Source: Cristatella mucedo
Taxonomy: Eukaryota > Bryozoa > Phylactolaemata > Cristatellidae
Assembly (NCBI GenBank): GCA_009760855.2
Contig: WPIO01000040.1
Coordinates: forward strand, 2,886,001 to 2,950,000
Reading direction: 5' to 3'
Length of the DNA: 64,000 bases
The notes under the pieces were generated by a model. The model had not been told where the DNA came from and made no database searches. It saw only the letters and a program-made list of their open reading frames with translations. Position 1 is the first letter of the stretch. Every line of letters starts with the position of its first letter. A program made the translations under genes and the position numbers. Below are positions 33,540 to 64,000 of the stretch, piece after piece.

Positions 33540-33622
33540 TTTGTAAATGAAATGTAATGATGAATGATGAAATGTAATGTAAGATGAATGAAAGATGAAT
33601 GAAAGATGAATGAAATGTAAAT
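33540..33622. repeat. ATGAATGAA/ATGTAATG imperfect tandem repeat
   Basis: Short AAAGATGAATG units repeated four times with ATGTAATG variants. Confidence 0.85.
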
Positions 33623-33624
33623 GA

Positions 33625-33989
33625 AGCTGTTAAATTAGCTAATATTTATTTTTTCCTAGGTAGCCGCTCTCAGCCGGTAAAGCGGTATTGCTGGCGCACA
33701 GCCGGCAACTGCTGAAGGAAAATGCAGGCGGCTCTGGGTGAGTCGCTTTTGTAAGACAAACGGCGCACGAGCCGGCAACGATATCGACTGGGAGCGGCCG
33801 AAATCGGTCTCGCGGTCCGAAAACTCGATCACGCGGTACGGCTGTAACGTAGCTTTTCATTCCGCCGAGGACATCTTCATTCCCTTTCGACTCCGTCGAG
33901 GACCGCGCGTAGCGCGCGAGGGAGACAACTCGCTAATTTAGTGCACCGCAAAGCCGGCGATCGGCGTGCCACGTCGGGGTTCGTGAGCC
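33625..33989. other. Unassigned sequence
   Basis: No element or gene recognised. Confidence 0.35.
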
Positions 33990-34172
33990 GGGCAGATACT
34001 ATCGATCACCAAGTTCTTCTTGAGCGCCTCTCATCTGGCCTAAAATGGTTCAGGTCCCATTTCAGTGGGAGACTCTAGAGTATTGATGTGACTGAACAAA
34101 ATTCATCAGAGGAAACACTAAAGTACCGGGTACTCCCACGGCTCTGTGCGTGGTACGCGTCTTTTCACAGTT

Positions 34173-34249
<77 letters not shown>

Positions 34250-34786
34250 TCTCTTGCCGATGTGATTGCCAAGCACAATCTAGGCTTTCACTTCTATGCA
34301 GATGACACTCGGTAGTACCTTTGCTTTGATCCATCCCAGCCCTCGAGCAAGTCAAATTTTCACAACTCCCTTGCTGCATGTATTGATGAAGTTGGCACAA
34401 GAATGGCAGCAAACTTTCTTAAATTGAATGATGATAAAACCAGCTAACTGGTTATTAGCAAACTAACTGTGATTCGGACATTCAAAAGGTTAACGCTCAA
34501 AATTGGCTCTTCCAGCATTGCAACTGTTGAATCTGCACAAAATCCCAGTGTCGTGTTCCAAAGTGACCTTTCATTAGAGGACCGCATCAGCTGCACGGTC
34601 AAGTCTGCCTACTTTCAGCTACATAGCATTGCTAAAATTCGGGCTTGTTTAGGCAGGGGTGCCTTATCTAAATTGGCCCATGCATTTGTAACATCCCGTC
34701 TTTACTTCTGTAACTCGCTGCTTGCTGGTCTACCGGCCTGTGCAATCAGGCGTTTACAGCTGGTGCAAAACTCCGCAACTAATACG
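33990..34786 (+). pseudogene. CR1 reverse transcriptase fragment interrupted by (TC)n
   Basis: Plus-strand codons read DTIDHQVLLERLSSGLKWFRS, then YRVLP, where a (TC)n tract (34167-34256) begins. Codons resume with ADVIAKHNLGFHFYADDT, CFDPSQPSS, AANFLKLNDDKT, then the thumb blocks KLAHAFVTSRLYFCNSLLAG and AIRRLQLVQNSA. The YADD catalytic box is intact, but stops lie directly after it and in the palm. The reference copy at 11.7-12.5 kb shows about 17 residues between YGVP and ADVI, and these are absent here. Confidence 0.85.
34167..34256. repeat. (TC)n microsatellite inside a CR1 copy
   Basis: About 45 CT units with one TG break. It replaces the QGSVLGPVLF coding segment of the surrounding CR1 fragment. 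Confidence 0.95.
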
Positions 34787-36125
34787 TCGTCTGTTTGTAG
34801 ATTGAGCCGCACTTTCGGCTACACGAGCACAGTGCCCGTAGCAGCTAATGCGGCGATCCTCGGCAGAAGAATGCTGGCGGCCTTATCGAGAGCCACCTGC
34901 ACGAACCCAGCATACTACGTCGAGCGTGCTTAAGTACTTAGAATCAGCTCGGGCCTCGATGGCAATGATCCCGTCAGGCGTGCAGAGCTGATAATGTTCG
35001 CTTTGTATTGGCGTCGTTCGGTGCCCTTCGGTGCCCTTGGGTCAATGCACACGAGGAGCGGCTCTGCTCCGTAGGTAACTAATACAGTCGGGCTAGCACT
35101 TGATGAACGGTTTGTGTACAGCGACTCCCCTTAATGCCAGCCGCGCCTGCACGTTGCACGAGTTGGCTTTACCGCCGCGCCTCGGCTATTCGGTGGGTCT
35201 CTCACGCTGCGGCCCGGACGACGGAGTCCATTCTTCGAGCGAGCGCCTCTCGCACGCTCGCTCGCGGCACCGTCGACGTCGAGAGCGCGCACGAAAGAAA
35301 CGAAAACATCACTGTAGTAATCTCCGCGCCGTAACCTCCGACCCCGCCGAATTCGATGGGGAAACGCCGCCGCCGTTGGGCGAGGTGGGGGCGGCGGCAG
35401 GGGTCAAAGCGGTTCTCGGTTCAGGCTCTCGCGGAAGCCGCCGGCGTACGCGGCGGCGGCGAATGCGACGAGCTCGCGCGTCGAATGCCGAGAAGGAAAG
35501 GCGGCGCTTTGTTAGAAGCGCGCGGGCTAAAAGCTAGCGCCAGCGCCGAGCTGATGCACGCAAAAGCGGCCACGCGGCCTGACGAACGAGTCGAGAGTGC
35601 GAGAAGTAGTAGCGAGCGGACGTAGTATCTGAGCGATCTGACGCAAACTGCCGCGTTTTCTACTACTCCAAATCGGCTGCACGATGCGTCAGACGCGACG
35701 AGTTGCATTGCATGGACTGCGGCCACGCTACGAACACTTGTGCACGGGGTATGCCGAATTTCCCAGCATGCCGCTCTCAGTGCGCTCGCGCGGCAGAATG
35801 AGCTGAAACGCACTAGTTTTTGTTATCGCAAATGGATTGCGGTGCGGTTGGGGCGGATCGAGGCTGCAGTCTCTCTACGAACAATTGTCTGCTCAAGTTC
35901 AAGTCAAACAAGTTCAAGTTCATTTTCAACAAGTTCAAGTTCAACTCAGAAGCTCAGCTGACGATTTCGCGTTGTGCACACTTGTGCATAGAACACGCGA
36001 GACCAACTTGCTCGGCAGAATCGCGCAACATTCTCGAGAAAATGAACTGCCAAGTGTCGCCTCGATGACGGCAACGTGATGCCCGGCGTGCCCAGCGTGC
36101 CGCAGACAGCAATAGAAAACGACAT
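34787..36125. other. CpG-rich unassigned sequence
   Basis: GC-rich with overlapping frames to 145 codons, none with motifs. At 35893-35946 a CAAGTTCAAGTT word repeats about five times. Confidence 0.35.
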
Positions 36126-36262
36126 TGGCTGATTTAATGGCCTCATCTGCAGAGCGGCAGAAAAGCCTTAACGACTATCGCCACCGCTTGCAGTTGGCAA
36201 TACGAGATCGTCCAACTGCAGGATTCGCTGTTCGCGAAGAGCGCGCACCCTTACCTCCTGGG
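36126..36262 (-). mobile_element. SINE-A copy
   Basis: The plus strand shows GGCTGATTTAATGGCCTCATC, AAAAGCCTTAACGACTATCGCC, ACCGCTTGCAGTTGGCAATA and GATCGTCC, the SINE-A body reversed. The head is worn. Confidence 0.75.
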
Positions 36263-36265
36263 CGT

Positions 36266-36466
36266 GGTGCCGCAGTGGTGCCCCAGTGATACCGCAGTGG
36301 TACCGCAGTGATACCGCAGTGATACCGCAGCGGTGCCCCAGTGATAACGGAGTGGTACCGCAGCGGTGCCCCAGTGATACAGCAGTGGTGCCGCAGTGGT
36401 GCCGCAGTGGTACCGCAGCGGTGCCGCAGCGGTGCCGCAGTGGTGCCCCAGTGATACCGCAGCAGC
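36266..36466. repeat. 11-bp minisatellite (CAGTGGTACCG and variants)
   Basis: About 17 units of 11 bases: CAGTGATACCG, CAGTGGTACCG, CAGCGGTGCCC and CAGTGGTGCCG, ending in a (CAG)5 run. Because 11 is not a multiple of 3, all frames rotate. It lies between two SINE-A copies in opposite orientation. Confidence 0.93.
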
Positions 36467-36544
36467 AGCAGCAGCGAAAGCTCGCCGATCGCGCTATAAA
36501 CTCGCGTCGTTCTAAGCAGCGCGACGCGATCGCTCTCGAGCCGT

Positions 36545-36700
36545 GATGGCACACTAGGTAAGGTGGTTGCTTTCATGACCTCGTTCCCGAGGTCGTGGGT
36601 TCGATTCCTGCGGTGGGCGATTCTTTATCGCCACTGCTAGCGGTGGTGATAGCCGTAAAGGCTCTTCTGTCGCTATACAAAAGGAGGCTGCTTAATCAGC
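36545..36700 (+). mobile_element. SINE-A copy, full length
   Basis: GATGGCACACTAGGTAAGG (head with A box), GAGGTCGTGGGTTCGATTCC (perfect B box), GGTGGGCGATTCTTTATCGCC, ACTGCTAGCGGTGGTGATAG, CTTCTGTCGCTATACAAAAG and the end CTTAATCAGC. With 51.51 kb it is one of the best copies for a consensus. Confidence 0.88.
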
Positions 36701-36715
36701 AAGCACACACATTTC

Positions 36716-36758
36716 GACCGCCGCTCTGCCGTTTCGCTGCAGCGGCAGAGCGGCGGTC
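36716..36758. repeat. Inverted repeat, 16-bp arms, 11-base loop
   Basis: GACCGCCGCTCTGCCG (36716-36731) is the exact reverse complement of 36743-36758. It follows the SINE-A copy. Confidence 0.93.
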
Positions 36759-36824
36759 CCGCACGATCGCCTCCGCGAGCGCACGCACGCTTGTGCACAT
36801 GCGGTCGTGGCCGATCGCCGTGCT

Positions 36825-36857
<33 letters not shown>

Positions 36858-38940
36858 CGAGGTCCAGACAGAGGCGAATTCGCGTGCGGCGGCTACCGCC
36901 ACCGCCGCCGCCGCGGCGCGCTCCCGACGGCTGCGGCGGTGGCGACAGTGCACGCGAGCATGTCCTTTCACTCGCCCGAGTGTTTTTCTCGCGGTTCGGC
37001 TGAGCGAGCGAGCGAGTCGCGCCCGCCCGCCGCGCGCCCGACCATTGTCTGGCGCCGGAATGGCAACGGCCACCGGCTTTAATTGCCGGCGCTCTCTCAA
37101 AAGGCAATACGGCAACGCCGAGGCAATATGGCGCTCCGAGCCGCTCACTCGTGACCGCGTCGACGAGCCGCACAAAGGCGAGACCCCCTAACACTTGCAC
37201 AATGACTGGCCCGGTGAATGGGTCTCGGCGCTATTTTATTTATTATTCTTTAGGTAATTATCTTACAAGCGCGCCTAACTAGCGCACTGCGCCGCGGCGG
37301 TATGTGTGTGTAGCTAGGACGGAGCTAGGCTGGTCGACGAATTCTCACCGCCCGTACCTCCCTCGTCGCCGCCGCGGCGCTCCGGCCGGTTGGCTGCCGG
37401 CGCTGTGTCGCGGCAGGACACTGCTGCGGGCGGGGAGGGGACGTCGTCGTTTAGCGCGGCCCGCTCGCGCCGCCGGAGGTACTTTGCGGCTCGCGCGCGA
37501 CGGCGCAGGAGACGCCCGCGCTCGGCTGACCGCCCGCTCGCGCTCAGTCGGCTGCGCTTATCCGCCGACAGAGGGCGCCCGCGCTCGAGCGCGGGGGGCC
37601 GTTCGGGCGCGGCGCGCGCGCCCTCTGTCGGCCTTTCGAAGCGGCGGAGCCCTGCTCTCTCGCCCTGTCGCGCTCGATCGAGGCGCGAGAACCTCGCGGG
37701 ATTTGCCAGTGCAGCGGGAACGTAGCAGAACGCAGGGATTCGCTAGTCGCGGTCGCTCCTCTCTTCCGGGAGCGCGCGCAGGCGGCGACGGCCCGTCAAC
37801 GATAGATGGCCCGAGGAGGCGGCGGCGGGGAAGGCGGCGGCTGCTGCCGCGGCGAGCGGAGAGCGCTGCGATCGGCGACAAGGTCAACGGTCAAGGTCGA
37901 GGTTATTTGGCGTTTGCTCGCCGGCGGATTCAGTCGCTTCGATGGTCGCTGCGAGACCGTACCGACAGCCTACGACGTCTACGAAAGGACAATGGCCGCC
38001 TCGATCGGCTTGCGAAGGGCTTCGCGCGCGCGACCGCCGCCGCCATAATCGCCCTGAGCCGCTCTCGATGATCGATGAATCCATCGCGCTGAAGTGTCAA
38101 GGTCCAGTGGACGCGAAACGACGAACCGCGCTAGCCGGAAGCTAGCCGCTACGCAAATTGGACGCTCGCACGCGCGCACGCACGCTTGCTCGTGTTAAAG
38201 GTCGCCGGCATGAAATGCACCGAGCACTCTTCTCTTCATTCTTTCGTTTTCTCCTGTTCCAAAGAGCTCACTCGGTGTGACTCGCCGCTGAGGATAAAGG
38301 TGGAGATTTTGAAAGTTAGGCCGTGCGCATGCACTAGCGTGCGTGGGCGCGTGCATGCGCGTACTCGGCTTGCGCGCACCGCGCGTTTCCGTCAGAAGGG
38401 AAGAGATAGGAGGGAGAGGGGCAGCGAAAGAAGGAGAGGGAGAGAAATATAACATGGGAGAGAGAGATTTTTGAGTGACGTCACGCGAAAGTTTAATTGG
38501 AATTCCTCACGGCGGCCGCGGCGCCGAGGCTGTAGCAGGAAAATGCCGCAGCCAATTAAAACTATAGGTGCCATCCGCGAAGTCCCTGCCCGCGGCGGCT
38601 CTCATTACCCATTTGTCTCTGACCTCCAAACATAGATATACAATACGTAGCGCTATGCCGACGTAGCGACGCTCTCAGAATCGCTAAATCGACGCTCGCC
38701 TAGGTCGCCCGCCTGGAACGCCCGTCGAGGCCTCGGAGCGACTCTCTACGGTAGATTAGTACGCGAACGCGCATTTTTCGCGCCTTTGAAATGCCTCTTT
38801 TTTCGTTGGCCAATCGTTGGCCAAGGGTTAGTGCCGTGCGCTAGGCTCCTATCTGATTCGCAGTTCACGGCACCCGCTGTAGAAGGGGTCATTTCCCCCC
38901 TCCCCTGCTATAACGAGTGTCGCGACCTGGGCCGCCGACC
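36759..38940. other. CpG-island-like block, no supported gene
   Basis: Strongly CpG-rich to about 38.6 kb, with a (CGG)n tract at 36831-36858 and frames up to 255 codons on both strands that are Arg/Ala/Gly-rich and motif-free. The composition is that of a promoter CpG island. No TATA box or exon with convincing splice sites was identified. Confidence 0.4.
37564..37632. repeat. Inverted repeat, 15-bp arms, 39-base loop
   Basis: GCCGACAGAGGGCGC (37564-37578) pairs exactly with 37618-37632. Confidence 0.9.
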
Positions 38941-38944
38941 TATT

Positions 38945-39130
38945 CCCTACGCCCCTGACCTTCACCTGCGACGCAATTACGCCCCAATTCAACTCGATGA
39001 ACAGCCGCCGAGTTCGCGTCAAATGCGCGCTAAGAAATAGTGCGTTCGCTACCATCTTTCATTACTTGCGGGTCTGGACGCCCACCTTACATGAAAATCT
39101 TGCGGGTCTCGCGTCTCGCAGGATGAAAAT
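38945..39130 (+). repeat. Unnamed dispersed repeat, copy 2
   Basis: TTCACCTGCGACGCAATTACG, GAACAGCCGCCGAGTTCGCGTC and CTTACATGAAAATCTTGCGGGTC occur here in the same order and spacing as in the reverse complement of 62.42-62.56 kb. The plus frame reads LDEQPPSSR at the shared core. Confidence 0.55.
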
Positions 39131-39239
39131 CCCGGCTCTGCATGCACGGCCACCGGCCATGACCTTGGCACAGAGTAGCGGCACAGTGAGTCAAGCGCAG
39201 GTGTGAGTCTTCTCCGCCCCCCTTCGTCCGCTTTTCTTT

Positions 39240-39385
39240 GCTGGTTTGGCCCATGTGGTTAAGGCGCTCGCCCCGACCAAGGTCGAAGTCGCGCGCTCGA
39301 GACCCGTGGCGCATGTGAAGCGCCTGAATAGAGATTAAGTTCTCTTAGGGCGAAACACAAGTAAGTTATTTAATTTAATAGTGTA
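39240..39385 (+). mobile_element. SINE-B copy, full length
   Basis: GCTGGTTTGGCCCATGTGG, TTAAGGCGCTCGCCCCGACC (A-box side), AGGTCGAAGTCGCGCGCTCGAG (B-box side, worn), GTGAAGCGCCTGAATAGAG and ATTAAGTTCTCTTAGGGCG (CR1-like tail). Followed after 30 bases by (TA)n, as at 10.3 kb. Confidence 0.82.
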
Positions 39386-39414
39386 TATCGTATATTTTGC
39401 ACGCATGCATAGGC

Positions 39415-39415
<1 letters not shown>

Positions 39416-39509
<94 letters not shown>
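39416..39509. repeat. (TA)n microsatellite
   Basis: TA array with two TATGTA breaks, directly downstream of the SINE-B copy. Confidence 0.96.
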
Positions 39510-39510
<1 letters not shown>

Positions 39511-39741
39511 CAAATACTCTTGCGGTTATATATCTGTACCTATATATAGGATATATATAATATGTTCAAATAGAGGGCATGGTTTATGATGCGCAATGAT
39601 ATTTAGTTATTGTTTGGCAGTCCAATGAAAAGCAAGATTATCCAAAAAGACAAGTCCAATAAAACTGGCATTTGTCGCAATTCTCGTCGGTTCGGCGTTG
39701 AATAGTGCTGCTAGCGGTCGATGTAAATGTCGAACGGTCGC

Positions 39742-39744
<3 letters not shown>

Positions 39745-39787
<43 letters not shown>

Positions 39788-39791
39788 CTCG

Positions 39792-39848
<57 letters not shown>
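39745..39848. repeat. (TC)n microsatellite
   Basis: CT array with three CTCG units in the middle. Confidence 0.97.
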
Positions 39849-39852
<4 letters not shown>

Positions 39853-40240
39853 CTCGATAGCGCTGCTTTGTAGGAGTTTTTATATGGACACGCAGACGAT
39901 TGCTATCGCCGCCGGCTATTAGCTTCATTAGCGGAAATTATTTCCAACCGCCATCCGCTGCACCTGTTGAGTACTCGCATCTGACTTGAAGAAAGGAGTG
40001 GATAGATAACTCGCTGCGTGCGTTCCACCCGCGCCCAAGAGTGTCCCAAACGCCGCACGGAATCCTGACGGAACGGCCTTGCCCGTCGAGGAGGCGTGGC
40101 CGCTGCAACTTCGCGCGGCATCGCTGTGCTTCGCAGCGGCGGCCGCCGTCGGTGCCGTCGGGCGGCCTCTGCGGCATCTCCTTCGCCGAGGCAGCCGCTG
40201 CGTCGCCCATCAGTTCGTCCACCAAAAAGCGCAGCAAAAA

Positions 40241-40330
40241 GGTAAAGGTAAAGGTAAAGGTAAAGGTTAAGGTTAAGGTTAAGTTAAGGTTAAGGTTAAG
40301 GTTAAGGTTAAGGTTAAGGTTAAGGTAAGG
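40241..40330. repeat. (GGTAAA)n passing into (GGTTAA)n hexamer array
   Basis: Four GGTAAA units change into about eleven GGTTAA (TTAAGG) units, with one TTAAGTTAAGG slip. The hexamer resembles but differs from the animal telomere repeat TTAGGG. Confidence 0.92.
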
Positions 40331-40822
40331 AAGAGCACATCTCCCGCCACTACGGTGCGCGCCACTCTGATATTTCTATTTGCTCAGCGCATTCCCGCGA
40401 GCTCCGAGCTCTGACAAGCCACCGAGCAGTCCGCTCGCTCTCAGCCCAGCTTCGCTCGCGCCGACCGCGACCCCACCCTGAACCCGGCGGCGCGTCCGAG
40501 ACCGCGAACCACTCGTCCGTCCGCTGAGAGTCAGTCGGCTGACCCGCTCACCTCGACCGGACCTCGACTCTGACCCACCTGCACGCCCCGCCCCGCGCTC
40601 TGTCGCTTCGGAGGGCGCGAAAACCGAGTGTAGGCGAGCGAATGTTATGCGCGTACTTCCGGCGACGCGCGTCGCCGCGCACGAGCGCCTCCGCCGCCGA
40701 AAAGCCGAAAAATCTGGCCCACCGCGTAATGGCGGCCGCAGTAGCGTGTCAGGAGCAAAACTGCAGCGCGCCCGCCGCCGCCGCCGCCGCCGCGGTCCTC
40801 GCCACTCACGGCGGCGGCGGCA

Positions 40823-40864
40823 GCCTCAAACGACGGCGGCGTGCACGCCGCCGTCGTTTGAGGC
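40823..40864. repeat. 42-bp perfect palindrome, no loop
   Basis: GCCTCAAACGACGGCGGCGT plus G (40823-40843) is followed at once by its exact reverse complement (40844-40864), centred on GTGCAC. Confidence 0.95.
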
Positions 40865-41032
40865 GATTCGTCCGCGGCGATTCATAGAGTTCGCCCGGCC
40901 GCGAAGCGCGCGGGCGAGAGCGATCGGCTGGCGATGCGACTTCAAAAGGCGTCGCCCGCCGAGTGGATCTCGCGGATTAGCTTCGTCGCTCGGCTGCGGC
41001 GGTGCTGATCGGGCATAGGCGTGGCGAGCGGG

Positions 41033-41060
41033 CGGCCGGCCGGCCGGCCGGCCGGCCGGC
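41033..41060. repeat. (CCGG)n tract
   Basis: Seven GGCC/CCGG units, self-complementary throughout. Confidence 0.93.
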
Positions 41061-41635
41061 ATGCCGCTCTGATTGCCGCCTCGCGAGCGCCTTCGGTCAG
41101 TCGAGGCGTGTGGGCGTCGCTTGGCGTCGACGACCAATGGCCGAACGCCGCCGGGCGCGCGCGCACGTGGCGCCTGCGAATCGATGCCGCCGTCGTGACG
41201 TCACACCGCGGCCGACCGACTGCAGCGCCCGCAGCGACCGACGGCCGCGGCAGTCACCGCTATTCGCGCTCTCGGACCCGGCAGCGGCGGTGGCGGCGGC
41301 GGCGGCGGCAGACCGCGTGCTTGCACTCGCGCTAGCCGAGTGAGTGCCTACAGCTCACCGGCGCTGGCGGAAGTGTGGACTTGCCTACGCGAGGAGTAAC
41401 TCGGCAGCTGACGGAAGTCGACCAGCTGCCGCGGCGAAGGCCGACGTCCGGACCGCGTCGGACGACGAGGCGGCGGCGCACCGGGTACGCGCCGGCGCCC
41501 AGGCGACGACGACGGCGACCGAGCGAACATGCGAGGACGGGGCGGCGATTGTAAGAGGAGCCGACGTGCCGACTTTCCAGAGCCGCGCGACGTGTGAGCG
41601 GACTGCGTCTCGGCTGCTGCGGCCGCAGTCGGAGG

Positions 41636-64000
<22,365 letters not shown>

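Larger units (their letters stand above)
40331..41635 (+). other. CpG-rich 5' flank of the membrane-protein gene
   Basis: Very CpG-rich DNA ending at the initiator codon of exon 1. By position and composition it should hold the promoter and 5' UTR. No TATA box was found, in keeping with a CpG-island promoter. It contains a 42-bp palindrome (40823-40864), a (CCGG)n run (41033-41060) and a (GGC)n tract (41287-41309). Confidence 0.4.

Noticed and set aside
36266-36466. CRISPR-like array
   Set aside because: Units of 11 bases are contiguous with no spacers, and the host is clearly an animal genome.
37304-38071. 255-codon plus-strand frame
   Set aside because: Arg/Ala-rich with no motif, in CpG-rich DNA where stops are rare; equally long frames overlap it on the other strand.

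Overview
This window is nuclear DNA from an animal, probably an invertebrate. The grounds are split coding exons with GT-AG borders and agreeing phases, CR1-type non-LTR retrotransposons whose 3' ends finish in (ATT)n, tRNA-derived SINEs with readable B boxes, and very many (GA)n, (CA)n, (TA)n and (TCC)n tracts. No species can be named. Base composition alternates between GC/CpG-rich blocks (about 13.9-17.0, 31-33.9, 34.8-38.6, 40-45 and 62.6-64.0 kb) and AT-rich, repeat-filled blocks. Most long reading frames are shadows of microsatellites or of GC-rich DNA.

Layout. 0-2.7 kb: old repeat debris, a 20-bp minisatellite and a CR1 3' end. 2.7-4.3 kb: a long alanine-rich open frame on the minus strand containing a perfect 32-bp hairpin. 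4.7-5.2 kb: 3' end of a second non-LTR family. 6.8-7.2 kb: a minus-strand exon encoding a Pin1-type WW domain. 7.9-9.0 kb: a decayed copy of a transposon-borne gene. 11.0-13.7 kb: the largest CR1 copy (endonuclease and reverse transcriptase, several frame breaks). 13.9-17 kb: CpG-rich block with a 944-bp (TCC)n tract. 17-30 kb: gene-poor repeat landscape. 31-41 kb: CpG-rich blocks, SINEs, CR1 fragments, minisatellites, a TTAAGG array and perfect palindromes.

The main gene occupies 41.6-64.0 kb on the plus strand and runs off the end of the window. Six exons (41636-41833, 48365-48550, 52320-52500, 60255-60328, 62688-62909, 63545-64000+) join with consistent phases into 439 codons: signal peptide, short ectodomain with one N-glycosylation sequon, one transmembrane helix, and a long Ser/Arg-rich cytoplasmic tail with tyrosines and an acidic run. 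I do not recognise the family. Its introns hold SINEs, CR1 and second-family fragments, an 88-base C homopolymer, and in intron 3 a complex tandem repeat. On the minus strand that repeat carries two diverged copies of one exon-like unit, both of symmetric phase 1-1.

All gene models come from reading the sequence only; no similarity search or transcript data were available.
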